Assembly: GCA_000469685.2 (NCBI GenBank) | Contig: LS997563.1 | Location: 41,332,468-41,396,467 of the forward strand | Direction of reading: 5' to 3' | DNA from: Haemonchus contortus | Lineage: Eukaryota; Nematoda; Chromadorea; Rhabditida; Trichostrongylidae | DNA: 64,000 nucleotides | In this document: in pieces, positions 25,401 to 36,400 of the stretch | How positions within the stretch are numbered: the first letter of the stretch is position 1 | Layout: each line of letters opens with the position of its first letter | The notes under the pieces: model-generated | The model's database searches: none | What the model saw: the letters and a program-made list of their open reading frames with translations, nothing else | What the model was told of the DNA's origin: nothing | Program-made: the position numbers and the translations under genes

Positions 25401-28400
25401 ACCTGTGGAAAGGTGAGACTATTGAGTACTTCATTGATTTGATTTCTAGTCAGCCTACTAGTTCCAGTTACTCATGGTCAACAAGTCCCCACTGTTCATG
25501 TTATACGGCCATTTAAAGGCCATCAAACCATGGCTGTACCAGTACTCTTAAGCAAATGCGACTGCCTAAACAGTAATGGCTCATCGTCGCGACTAGAATG
25601 TCACGTACTCGTCTATAGACTTTACTCTTCGTTAGTCAGTCAGTTTTCAATCGGCCGTTTAATCATTCCCTTTCGAGAAGTGTAAAAGTTACCGATTGCA
25701 GTCTCTTGTTCTTCATATATAGCAGTATCCAGTACAGTCGTTCAGTGCCGGTAAGAAGTTTGAGACTGAACGTCTTTACTCGTCCGTTTATTTGCTTCAT
25801 CACCCCTTTACAGCTTCGAATTCCAACTGAGTAGCCATTGATTTTGTAGCGTAAAAAATCTCCACCTGAGTCATCTGTTCACCCCTCCGACGTTCCCGTC
25901 CTATCCCGGCAGAATTCACTACTGACAGTCGCCTGTGGCGACAACGGATTTCACATCCTTTCAAGAGGTGGAACCTTGGCCTCTGAAGAAGACGATATCG
26001 TCGAAACGTGAGGCCGTTGACTTAATAAATTGTTTCAACTAACAACCTCACACGGCACAAGAATATCTTAATCATGGTCTGGTTGTAATCTTTGTTTTAG
26101 TTCCGGTCTTCAAAAGCCTTTCAACGCTTTTCAGCATGTTCAACTTTGTTGCTGGGAACTGAACCAGCCCCCCGGCCGATCTCATCTCCCAGTTGCACAC
26201 CTTACCGGTCATCAATCAGGCAAATGCTAGTTGTTTTTTGTGAATGTTGCCAACAAACACATGACCCAACCCTTTACAAATCGACCAAGCCCTGAACGCA
26301 ATTCTCTGTCCTGCCTGTGTAGCTTTCAGCTTGGCCTGCAGAGAGACTTTTTCTTTCCCTTTTCTTTTTCTTTATCTTTTTCCTCCTTTTTTGCCAATAT
26401 CTTCAGTTTGGTAGTCCAGTAAGTGAAAGTGGATGGGAATTTTCTTCTTGTATGGAGTTCTATGGAAATTTTGTTTTCGTGTAGAGTCGTTCGAAACATC
26501 CTTCTGGAACAATCTGGTTGATCAACTTAAGAATAAATCAAATGTCCGTAATTTTCTGTGAAGCACCTTGCTCTAGCTTTTTGAAGTCTTCCGTTAGTCC
26601 TGGCAGGCCAACATAGGGAAAGTAATCGAAATGAGGGCATGTTGGGCCTGCCATATGCTAGGTGGCTTCGTTTCGGTCGATGCCACACTGCAGTTCTTCT
26701 GAACCTTGCAGAAAATCACTTCAATTTGTTTATTTTTGGAAATCCTCCTGTTTATTTGAGTGGTTTTTGTACCGCTAAACGAACTTGAAACAAGGTCACC
26801 TCGCGGTCATTCAGTCTGCTTCGTTGTTGAAATGTTGTAACAAAAAGTTGTTACCAGTTGATTCTTACGGCTTGCTCTACCTTGGCCTAAATCGGCATTA
26901 CTTCCATACACACATTAATTTGGAGATTACTTGGTAACCTTCATTAATAGCCTGGAAAAACTGCTCCGCAAGCCATTTGCAGAATTGGTTTTGCAGGAGC
27001 CATTGGACGGGTTAGTGATGTTCACGTGATGAGTGGGTTTCCTTTTTCGTTTCTATAAGCCAATTGATCATTGAAGGCTTGGAGTTTTATTCGATTAGAG
27101 TGCAAATAGCAGTCAATGTCAGGATTTTTCAATAGTTAGCCACTGGCGGTGCAAAATTTGTACCGATTAAGACAAAAAGTGGTCTCAAACATTCGAAGGG
27201 AAGGTTCGATTGGAAGTTTGCTACAGTCACCGCACTGTTCATCGTCCTCGAGCATCTCCGACAATCGCCAAAGTTCATCGAAGCTTTCCTGATTGTACTA
27301 CGATGGCAAAGCTAAGTATCCCAGTCTCGATTTTTTAGCAACAGCCCTGCTCGGGCCTTCTTATACTTCATGCTTTTCCGATAGCAGTTGTCTCTTCGAT
27401 GAGAAGGTTTTTTTCTAAAAAACAATTAATGAAGACAAAGTGGAATGCCCCCGAGCCTTTGGGACAAAAACCGTGCAAAACTGCAGTGGATGTGGTTATG
27501 GCAGTTCAAACCTGTTGGTCTCCTAAGTCTTTGGCGTTGACTAGTCTATGTCCTCAGTTTGGGTGGAGCCCCTAACGTGCAGACGTGTACGAGCATGATG
27601 GTTTGTTTGAAGAAAAGAGTCAGGCTCCCACAAAAAGCCTGTAGCAATAGAGAGGAGGTGGTGGAGAGGGGGGGGGGTGAGGGGGTTCTCGTCCCGGTTC
27701 TGAGTTCCAATTGAGCTAGTGAACTATGGGACGAGTTTACCGCAAACGTTACCCGTCGTGTTGATCTCCACTAGATGAAACTGCTTAGAATTGGTGAAAT
27801 TAGCTTCCTGGGTCTTGCGTGAGCCGCTTCGTCTCACAATGTCATCCGGCCCAAGGCAACACGTACACTAGAAGGCGTGACTGGCGCAAGAACGGATTCT
27901 CAACCTTGATTCTTAATTGTGTCGTTTCTATTGTCAGTTATTACTAACTCTTGAATGAAGTAGAAGATTAATTTATTTTTTCTCTGGTCTAATTACAATG
28001 TTTCCTTGACGATATGTCCTTGTGATAATGGATAGTTGTTATTGTCGATCACCGAAGAGGATCAGCCACTTGTGTGTAGGCGTGTTGAGTGCTTTCTCTT
28101 CCTGCAATCAATTCGTTCTTACTTCTTCTTCGCTGTTTTTTTCTGTTTGACGAGGTTCAAGGAAAAACTTGCACTCTTATCACTTTACGTTTCTGCAAGA
28201 CCTCAGATTTCGTGGCGGCTGATAACCACTGTCAGTTTTGCTGTCACTTTATTTTTATTTCGATTTATTCCAATATTCTTTATTTAGATTTACTCGACTA
28301 TTCAATGATTTTCCTGCGTAGGTTCGTTCGGGGATAACTGAGGACTAGGCAGGATCGCTTCTGCAGAGAGCATTTGTGATTAATGTTGGCCAAACTACGC

Positions 28401-29688
28401 TATCCCCCTAGTCCAACTTCCCCAACATGACTTGAACAATGTTACTGTATTTTTGTCGAGAGGGAGGCGTAGTCCCGCGGAATAGTTCATTAACGTCGAA
28501 TGCCGCAACCTTCAGATAGGAGTCGTTTCCAGCCAAATCCAGCCGAACATCACTGACGTCGCTATCAGGGAATGGGGGGTCGATGCTTCCTGGGAGTTCT
28601 ATGAGATGAGGGTTCAGCTAAGGCCAACTAAGATCTCATTCAAGTCTCATGTACTCATATTTTGGTTGCTATCTATCCTTTGTTAAGCTTTTTACAGGCT
28701 AATTACACATAGATTCACTACCGCAAGTTCGAGAAAAAGAAGTGTATATGGCGCATCTGAGGGGACTGCTTAACTTGATATATCATTTTGCGAGATCAGC
28801 GGGGACCAAGTCAATTTGAAGACGTGATGTGTCTGGCTAGTAATTCATAAGGCCCAACTAATAATGGGCTGGCTGTTAGGAATTGCGATGATCATCTTTA
28901 AACATATGCCTGCAATGCCCGCAGTGTGATGGCCTATGTGGCCTAGACCAGGGCCCGATCTTGAGCAATTCTCCAGAATTTATTGACTCTACCCATTAAG
29001 TGTACCGTGAACTCCCTATCTAGAAGATGGGAGCTGTTTCTGACCATAAACAAATACTGATAGCATGCACTCTCTGTTATGGCTACTGTCTCGTTCCAGG
29101 ACACCCTGCTTATAATACCTTCTTTTTTCCCTGAATAAATGGTGCATCTCCAATAGATCTCGAATAACTGGGGCCAGCTGGAGCTAACTGACCGCTAGAG
29201 GATATGCTGCGGGTGGAAAGGTGCGTAGACCAAGTACTGATTGGAACAGCCTAGTTTGGAGGTCGTCCCAATTCCGTTAGTTCAATCCGAGAAGTTACAA
29301 AATGTTGATTTGTCAGGCTCGACCCATCGACAGGCTTCTGCAACTCGGTACGCGTAGTACCCAGGCGTTAAGCTGTCGCTGCTAGAGTGCCTCCAAGTTT
29401 TTCGTTTCCGGTTGTGGTCAGATTCACGTTTCTACAAATAGCACTGAAAAGATCTAGCACTCGTGCGTATGGGTAGAAGAAAAATTGCAACGGACATTAC
29501 AGCAATGCTGCAATTACAATTGCTGTAGGTGCCCTTGACTAGTCGGCAGATAATCGCTCTACAAACGACGATAAACTTCTTTTTGAAGTTGATGCGCTCG
29601 TTACCGTCTACTGGTGATAAAGATGTTGAGAAGTGCCCCCCATAAAATAGAAAACATTGTTGACTTCTACTCACTCACCCGCCTCCCA
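22441..29688. other. Gene-poor sequence, no gene recognised
   Basis: No exon chain or domain was found over 7 kb. Visible pieces are a palindrome GACGATATCGTC within a GAAGAAGACG...GAAACGTGAGG context (25985-26010), pyrimidine-rich tracts near 26.35 kb, and a G-run near 27.67 kb. Open frames stay below 100 codons. It is likely old repeats and intergenic DNA. Confidence 0.35.
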
Positions 29689-30112
29689 CTATGCTCCGAA
29701 TTTGAGCGCTCCGTCGTCGGAAAGTCTTTGCATTCGAAGATCTTTCGTGAGCACCCAGACTTTCTTGGCTGGGTTACGAAGTCTGAAGCTTCCTAGGGAA
29801 ACTGAAGCAGAAGGCGGATGCGTGGCGCATTCTAGGCACCGATTCTTTTGAGGAATCGACCAAAAGACCGTTAGTTGGCATCTGCTTATCTTATTTAGGA
29901 GTGCGCCAAGCATTTGCTTTCCATTCAGAATTGTTGTTGAGGCGATTGAATCTTTGGCCATCATACGATGATGATATGTATGAGTTAGCCCAAGAGCGAG
30001 TATGCGTTTTCTCCTTACACACCCTCGAAAGATTGATTTGCCCCGAATGGGATCCGAACTCGGCTTGTGTCTGTTGATAGTGCCACTTACCACTGAGCCA
30101 TTGTTGTGAGAA
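29689..30112 (-). repeat. SINE-like element with tRNA-derived head
   Basis: On the minus strand the segment starts near 30.11 kb with an A-box-like TGGCTCAGTGGTAAG (30100-30086) and a B-box GAGTTCGGATCC (30061-30050), the order and spacing of a tRNA promoter. A non-tRNA body follows down to about 29.69 kb. The 134-codon open frame across it has no motif and is probably fortuitous. The cloverleaf cannot be completed, so a functional tRNA is unlikely. Copy number elsewhere in the genome would decide the SINE call. Confidence 0.45.
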
Positions 30113-30378
30113 GTTCAGTGTCATAAATCTTCAACTTACGTTCGATAACAGCGAACTGTAATTCTCGCGGAATGTTTGTCTGGAAGAGTACATTGTACGT
30201 TTCCTAGGAAGGGCTAAACGTTGTGTGTTCTGTTGGTTAACTCTTTTTCCCACCAGTTATCAGTTAAGATAAGTGTTATTAATGTCACAACATTGTCGAA
30301 TTCATTATCCACTGTTGACCGTAGAAACTACTTAATCCATCCTCTTATCAGCTTATCAGTAGCTGTTTTTCATGAAGA

Positions 30379-30388
30379 AAATTTTCAG
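30379..30388 (+). promoter_or_regulatory. Candidate trans-splice acceptor of the debranching enzyme gene
   Basis: AAATTTTCAG ends 14 nt before the proposed start codon at 30403. It is a near-perfect nematode 3' splice consensus (TTTTCAG), and no coding exon is seen upstream. Confidence 0.45.
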
Positions 30389-30402
30389 GAGACGTCACAG
30401 AT

Positions 30403-33400
30403 ATGGGGACAACGAAACAGCCTCAGATTCGAATAATCGTATTGGAGAAGGGAGAAAATTTGACGAATGTAATTCGGCGACTTGAGAAAGGTACTGCCTG
30501 GTTCGATACCGAGTCGATAGTTTGCCCTTTCATGAAAATGCTCCCGAAATTTCAGGAGATTTCGTACGTTTCCATCGTGGTGGATCACTTTTGGGTGTTG
30601 AAGTACAGATTCGTACCAGTTTAACTGGAGATGAACCGCTAAAATGGACCAGCGGAACCAATCACTTGGCAGTATACTGCCAGGTAGAATGTACCCGTGC
30701 CGGCTCGTTCAAATACACGTTCACAGCCGATGATGAGTGAGTCTACCCTGGATTGAGCCCCATTTTCCGTATTATTCATACGTTTTTTTCCCAGGGAAGC
30801 TGGCAGTGGCTATTTCTTGGTAATGCCTGAGTTGACCGTGAGTGGAAAGCGTCTTCCATTGGACGGTATCACATGTCAAACTCATCTTACAAAACTATTA
30901 GGTAAGATCCAACTAGAGACAATTACCAGTTCTTGATCATCCCGGAAAAATCTTTCATTCAGGTAGCTTTTCGAATTGGGAAGATCGACTTCGTGTTGCT
31001 AAGGAAAGCGGCTATAATATGATCCATCTAACCCCAATTCATGAACTTGGAGTTTCTAACAGTAGCTATTCTCTTAGCAATCATCATGCTCTCATCCAAA
31101 CTATCCAAGAGGTAGGTCGGCCTTCATAGCTTTTCAGAAAGCACTTCTAGCGGTTGACCAGAGGTGTGACTTTGATCCATGGGGACTGTGGGAGGCTTGC
31201 AAAGCGGATGCTAGTAGAAAAGGGAACCAGATGCGGAAGTATGCAAGCAGAAGGGCGCTTTAGAGTATCGCGACAGAATCCCCAAACGGGAAAGGTCCTT
31301 TCCCATATGACGGTGTCCCAGTTCGTAGGCCTACCCACTCCCTCGAATCGTCTGCGCTCTCTTTCACACTACGCTGAGATAGACTATCTTTTCCTGGACA
31401 GATCCTTAGTCAAAGTCAAGCCCGAACCGTATTTTTGGGTACGGCACTTTTATTAGACTGCCTGTCTGTACCATTTTTCTGGGCAGCTTTCGTGGTTAGT
31501 GTTTGATCCACCCGTTCGAGCTCATTCTAGCAAAGCCCATAACTTTTTAGGACAACCATCAGGTGACGTTCGATGATGTGGAAAAATTTGTGCAAAAAAT
31601 TGAAAAGGAATGGAATATGCTGACCGTGCAGGATGTTGTCTGGAATCATGCAGCGAAAAATGCCCAATGGCTTCAGGTGATTCTCGTTTCTTCCTTTTTA
31701 TCGGAGTACTCCGCTTTAACTCAAAATTTTACACATCCCATAATCTACAACTGTGTTTTTGAGCAAAAGGGCAGAGCAAATGATGTTGACACGTGACAAA
31801 GCGTAGAAAAATGATTTACTATCCTCCAAAATTACATGTGGAAAACAAGTATGTAGGGTCCGATAAGTAGGAACTTAATAATTTTTTACGCTGACCTATT
31901 CATTCGACATATTCTTCTTCGTCGTCCTCATCGTCATTAACTTCTTCTTTGGTGTATGCTCCTCTTTTCTCCGTCGTCGTGTCCTTCTACATCGTCTTCT
32001 TCTTCGTCACATGCGCATTCTTCTTCGTCATCTTCTTTTTCGTCTTCATTCTTCATCTTGGACGTATTCTTCTTCGCTGTGTTCTTTTTCGTCTTCTTCT
32101 TCTCCTTCTTCTTCTTAGTCATGACTTCTTCTTCCGTTTCGCTCTTCTTAGTTGTCGTATTCTTCTTCGTCGTATTTTTTGACTTCTTCGTCTTCTACTT
32201 CTTCATCTTTAGCGTATTCTTCTTCATCGTATTCTTCTTTGTTTTCGCGCTAATCTTCCTCGTCGTTTCCTTCGTCTTCGACGTATTCGTCTTCGTCTTC
32301 TTCTTCGCTGTCTCTTTCGTCGTCGTCGTCGTAATCTTCTTCTTCTTCGTCGTCTTCTCCTTTATGTTCGAGTATTCTTCTTTGCCGTCTTCTTCGTCGT
32401 CCTCTTCTTCTTCATTCTCCGTCCTTGTTAACGTCCTATTGGTCCTGCTCTTCTTCGTCTTATTCTTCGTCTTCGAAGTATCCTTCTTCATTGTCTTTCT
32501 TCGCCTTCGAGATATTCTTCTTCGTCTGCGTCGAACTCTTCTTCGTGGTCGTCATACCTTTCTCCGTCGTCTTTTTCTTCATCGTATTCTTCTTTAGCAT
32601 CTTCTTCGTCGTCTTCGACGATTTCTTCTTATTCTTCGTTATCTTCTTCTTCGACGTCACATTCATCTTCGTCATGTCCTTCACCTTCGAACTATTCCTC
32701 ATCGTCCTCTTCTTCTTGGTCGTCGTCTTAGTCTTCCTCGACGTTGGTTTCTGCGTCGTCTTCACCATCGAATTCTTTTCCTGCATGCCCTCCTTCTTCT
32801 CCTTCGTCGTTATTCAGTTCGAAGATTTTCGCAGGCATAGTTTTTTGGGTTCAAACTCTTCATTTCTACGAGGCTGAAGCTCCTCGTTTTTTTTGGCACT
32901 ATAATGCGCTCCTGGCCACTCGGCTTCCCCTACCTTGACTCTCCGTCGATCTTTCCGATTTTTTTTGATTTTCATGACTTCGTAAATGCAAAGATTCATC
33001 TACAGTATTGCAGGAACATCCAGAATGTGCTTACAACTGCTCGAACTCCCCTCATCTGAGACCTGCTTTCGTCGTCGACAGGTGAACTTTCTGCTTGGGG
33101 AGCATCAAGTTCACTTCATCGCCAACTAAAATACTTTCTTCAGGGTCTATCATCATTTCGGACGTGAAGTTGGTGAAGGGAAATGGATTTCTCGTGGGAT
33201 ACCCGAAGTTGTCGATAACATACATCATTGCAATGTAAGTCCACGTCTGATTTTTGCATTCTCGGAAAAATGTCGATATTTGGATGAGTATTGCGGTAAA
33301 TATTCTATGAAGAGAGCTCCCAGACGGTTCCCATTGTACGCTCTCTTTACTAGTGTGCCCCTCTGGTCGTAAGGAGCTGACCCACCCATAGCGAGTGTAC

Positions 33401-36400
33401 ACATTCTATTTGGTTGATGCATAATTAATGCAAATTTTTTTCAACAAATTTTATTTAACGAAACTGTAAAAATACTGAACAAAACATATTATTTACAGGC
33501 AATTGAATATATTCTACGTACAGAAGTGCTGCCCAAAATCCGTCTGCATGAATTTTTCCAAGTTGACGTTGACGAAACTGTAAGGAGGTTTGAAGAAATG
33601 GCAAGAGGTTTGAGCGTTTCTTCTCATTGCTAGGACATTTTCTAGTCAAAGTCGATTTGAACTATTCTAGTACTGGTTAGGCTTGTAATTCGGTAACATC
33701 TATTTTTGCAGGAGGCGCTACATCAGAGCCTCTCGATGAGGTCTTACAAATAGCACAAGATCCCGAATATCGACGATTTGGATCGTCTGTTGATTGGAGT
33801 AAAGCGATGCGAATTTTCAATAGACATAGGTTGGTTCATACATTCGCCTCCCTCATTTCTTGATTACTAATACTGTAATAATCAATTTCGAGTATCAAAA
33901 AATTCAGTTCACAAAAATTTATGACCTCATGCATTGGTCATTTTATCCTTATGAACTTGACTATGAAGTCGAGACTCCCAGGCCGGGTTCGAAACAGAGA
34001 TTGCATTTCGTTTGAACGCCCAACGCTTCTTTCGAAAGTCCACTGATAGTTTTTCTACCTTACCTTGCCTCATCCTCCCCTTTTGGCATGGGACACTAAT
34101 GGAGCAGATGAACAGGGTGGCCAAAAATTGAATGTTCAATCCCATAGATGTTTGTTGATATTCAAGTAGACCGTACTCATGGTTTATACACCGCAAAATG
34201 CTGTCCTTATTCGTTTATTGAGGCCACGAGTAGGTTGCTGGAGGTTGCTCTACGGGGCGTCCAGATTCGCTCACAGCAGTTGAGTGTTATTGGGTACTGC
34301 TTTCTCAACCCCACCGTTCAGTACTCATGAACGTTTCCCTTATGAGTTCAATCACTGGTGCATCATACACTTCCCCTTTCCCCACGTCCTCCTCTTCGCC
34401 ACGTCCTCCTCTTCGCGATCCTTCCAAGCACCGAGGTTCCACCGCACACCAGCTACTTCGCCTAATTTGGAGTTTATACCTCCTCGATGTGAATGACGCT
34501 ACGCCTTCCGCCTGTGACGGCCGAGTTCCGTCTTTTCTCACAGTCTATGCACCAAAATACAGGATAGAGAGAATAATAGGCAGATCAAATTTATCGGCTT
34601 AGATTACACTTACTTATACTTATACGGCTCGTCTTCACTCATGTGCGAGCACCAGCAACAAACCATTCGCTTCTGTCTTTCGCGATCGCCATCCACGGTA
34701 GACTCAGGATTCGACGAAGATGGCGATGTGAGGAGTCGTTCAGCTGCTGTCGCAGCTGTCTCACGTGATCGACAAGCACATCCCCCCATCTCGCAGCAGG
34801 CCTGCCCCTAGGTCGTGAAGATCCTATGGGAGCCCACTCGACTGTTCTTCTTGTCCATCTGTCGTCATCTCTTCTCATTATATGACCGGCCCACCGAAAT
34901 TTTGCGTTCTTCATGTATTCCACCGGGTCGCGGAGTCGAGACATTCTGCGCATATCGGAGCTGTGGAGTCCGGCTCGATATTGCGTGAGTCGGTTGAACC
35001 TCAAAAGACATCGCTCGAGTGCTCTGTGACTTGTATTCAGAGCCCTTGACGTGGATGCACTGGTCACCCAGGTCTCAGACCCGTAACAGAGCGCAGGAAG
35101 AACTGTGGAATCGAACAGATTAGCGCGACGTTCCGGGTCAGCGAGATGATTGGTGACCTCTTTCAGAGGTCCGAAGGCTGCCCACGCTGCTTTCTGCCGC
35201 CTCACCACTTCTTCTCTCATGTCGTTGTCCATATTCATGGAACGCCCGAGATAAACGTATGACGAGGTCTCCTTGATGGGTGTACCATCGATCTTGATTT
35301 GACCTTCGTCAACCCAAGCATTCTTCATGAACTGTGTCTTTGTTTGGTTGATCCGCAGCCCTACCTTCTTTCCTGCTTTATTAAGCTCAGCAAGCATAGT
35401 CTCAGCTTCCGCAATGCTGCTTGAAAAGAGAACGATGTCGTCCGCAAAGCGGAGATTTGAGAGGAACCGTCCGTCCACACGAATGCCCTTTTCGTCCCAG
35501 TCGAGCGACTTCATAACCCACTGCAGCGCGGCTGTGAACAGCTTCGGCGAAATAGTGTCGCCTTGTCTCACACCCTTCCCTATGGGAATGGGGAGAGGTC
35601 GTTGGAATAGCTGCACCGTCGCGCTGCAGCGACTGCTGCAGTCAGCTATAATTCTTATGTAGGGAGGGTCCACTCCTTGATCGACCAGCGCTGACAGAAC
35701 CGCGTTCGTTTCGACGCTGTCAAAAGCTTTTTCATAGTCGACAAAGGTAAGGACAAGAGGCATTCGGAATTCCCGGCACACTTCGATGACCATTGCGACC
35801 GCTTGGATGTGGTCTAAGCAGCTGAATCCCTTCCGGAATCCGGCCTGCTCTACAGGTTGAGCTTCATCCAGCGTTCGCGATATGCGGGTCAGAATGATCT
35901 TCGTGAATAGCTTGTAAAGCACACTTAACAAGCTTATTGGGCGGTAATTGCGAAGATCATCCCGGTCTCCCTTCTTGTGAAGAATGACCATCCGCGAGTT
36001 CCTCCACTGGTCGGGGATCTTCTCCTTTTGGAGGTAGGATGTCATATGTGCTGCGAGAAGCGCATGAAGTTCGTAGCCTCCTGCGCGGAGTAGGTCGGCT
36101 GAGATCTTGTCGGGGCCTGGAGTTGTGCCCTTTTTCATGCTCGCAATCGCAACTCTCACCTCCGAAGGAAGGATCCGAGGTGCTGTTCCGCCAGTGGGGA
36201 TTTTAGGTTTTCGTACGTGTGTCGTGGACCGGTAGAGTTTGGTATAAAACCTCCGTGTAACTTCCTCCATCTCAAGTCTCGATGTTGTTAGTGTTCCGTC
36301 CTCCTTCTTCAAGCACGAAAGTGGAATACTGTGGTCCTGAAGATCCCGATGACATTTTCTCAGACTAGTTCTGTTCAAGGCTGCCTCCAGTAGTCTCCTC

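Noticed and set aside
29689..30093. 134-codon open frame, minus strand
   Set aside because: It runs across a tRNA-derived repeat and has no recognisable domain.
31956..32597. 213-codon open frame, S/F/V-rich, plus strand
   Set aside because: It is produced by the TTC/GTC triplet tract in an intron. All frames are open and the composition is purely repeat-driven.
33960..34030. GGGTTCGAAAC motif suggesting a tRNA
   Set aside because: No acceptor or D-arm on either strand. Single-box matches are common by chance.
35327..35662. 111-codon plus-strand frame inside the RTE
   Set aside because: It is the antisense shadow of the reverse transcriptase frame.
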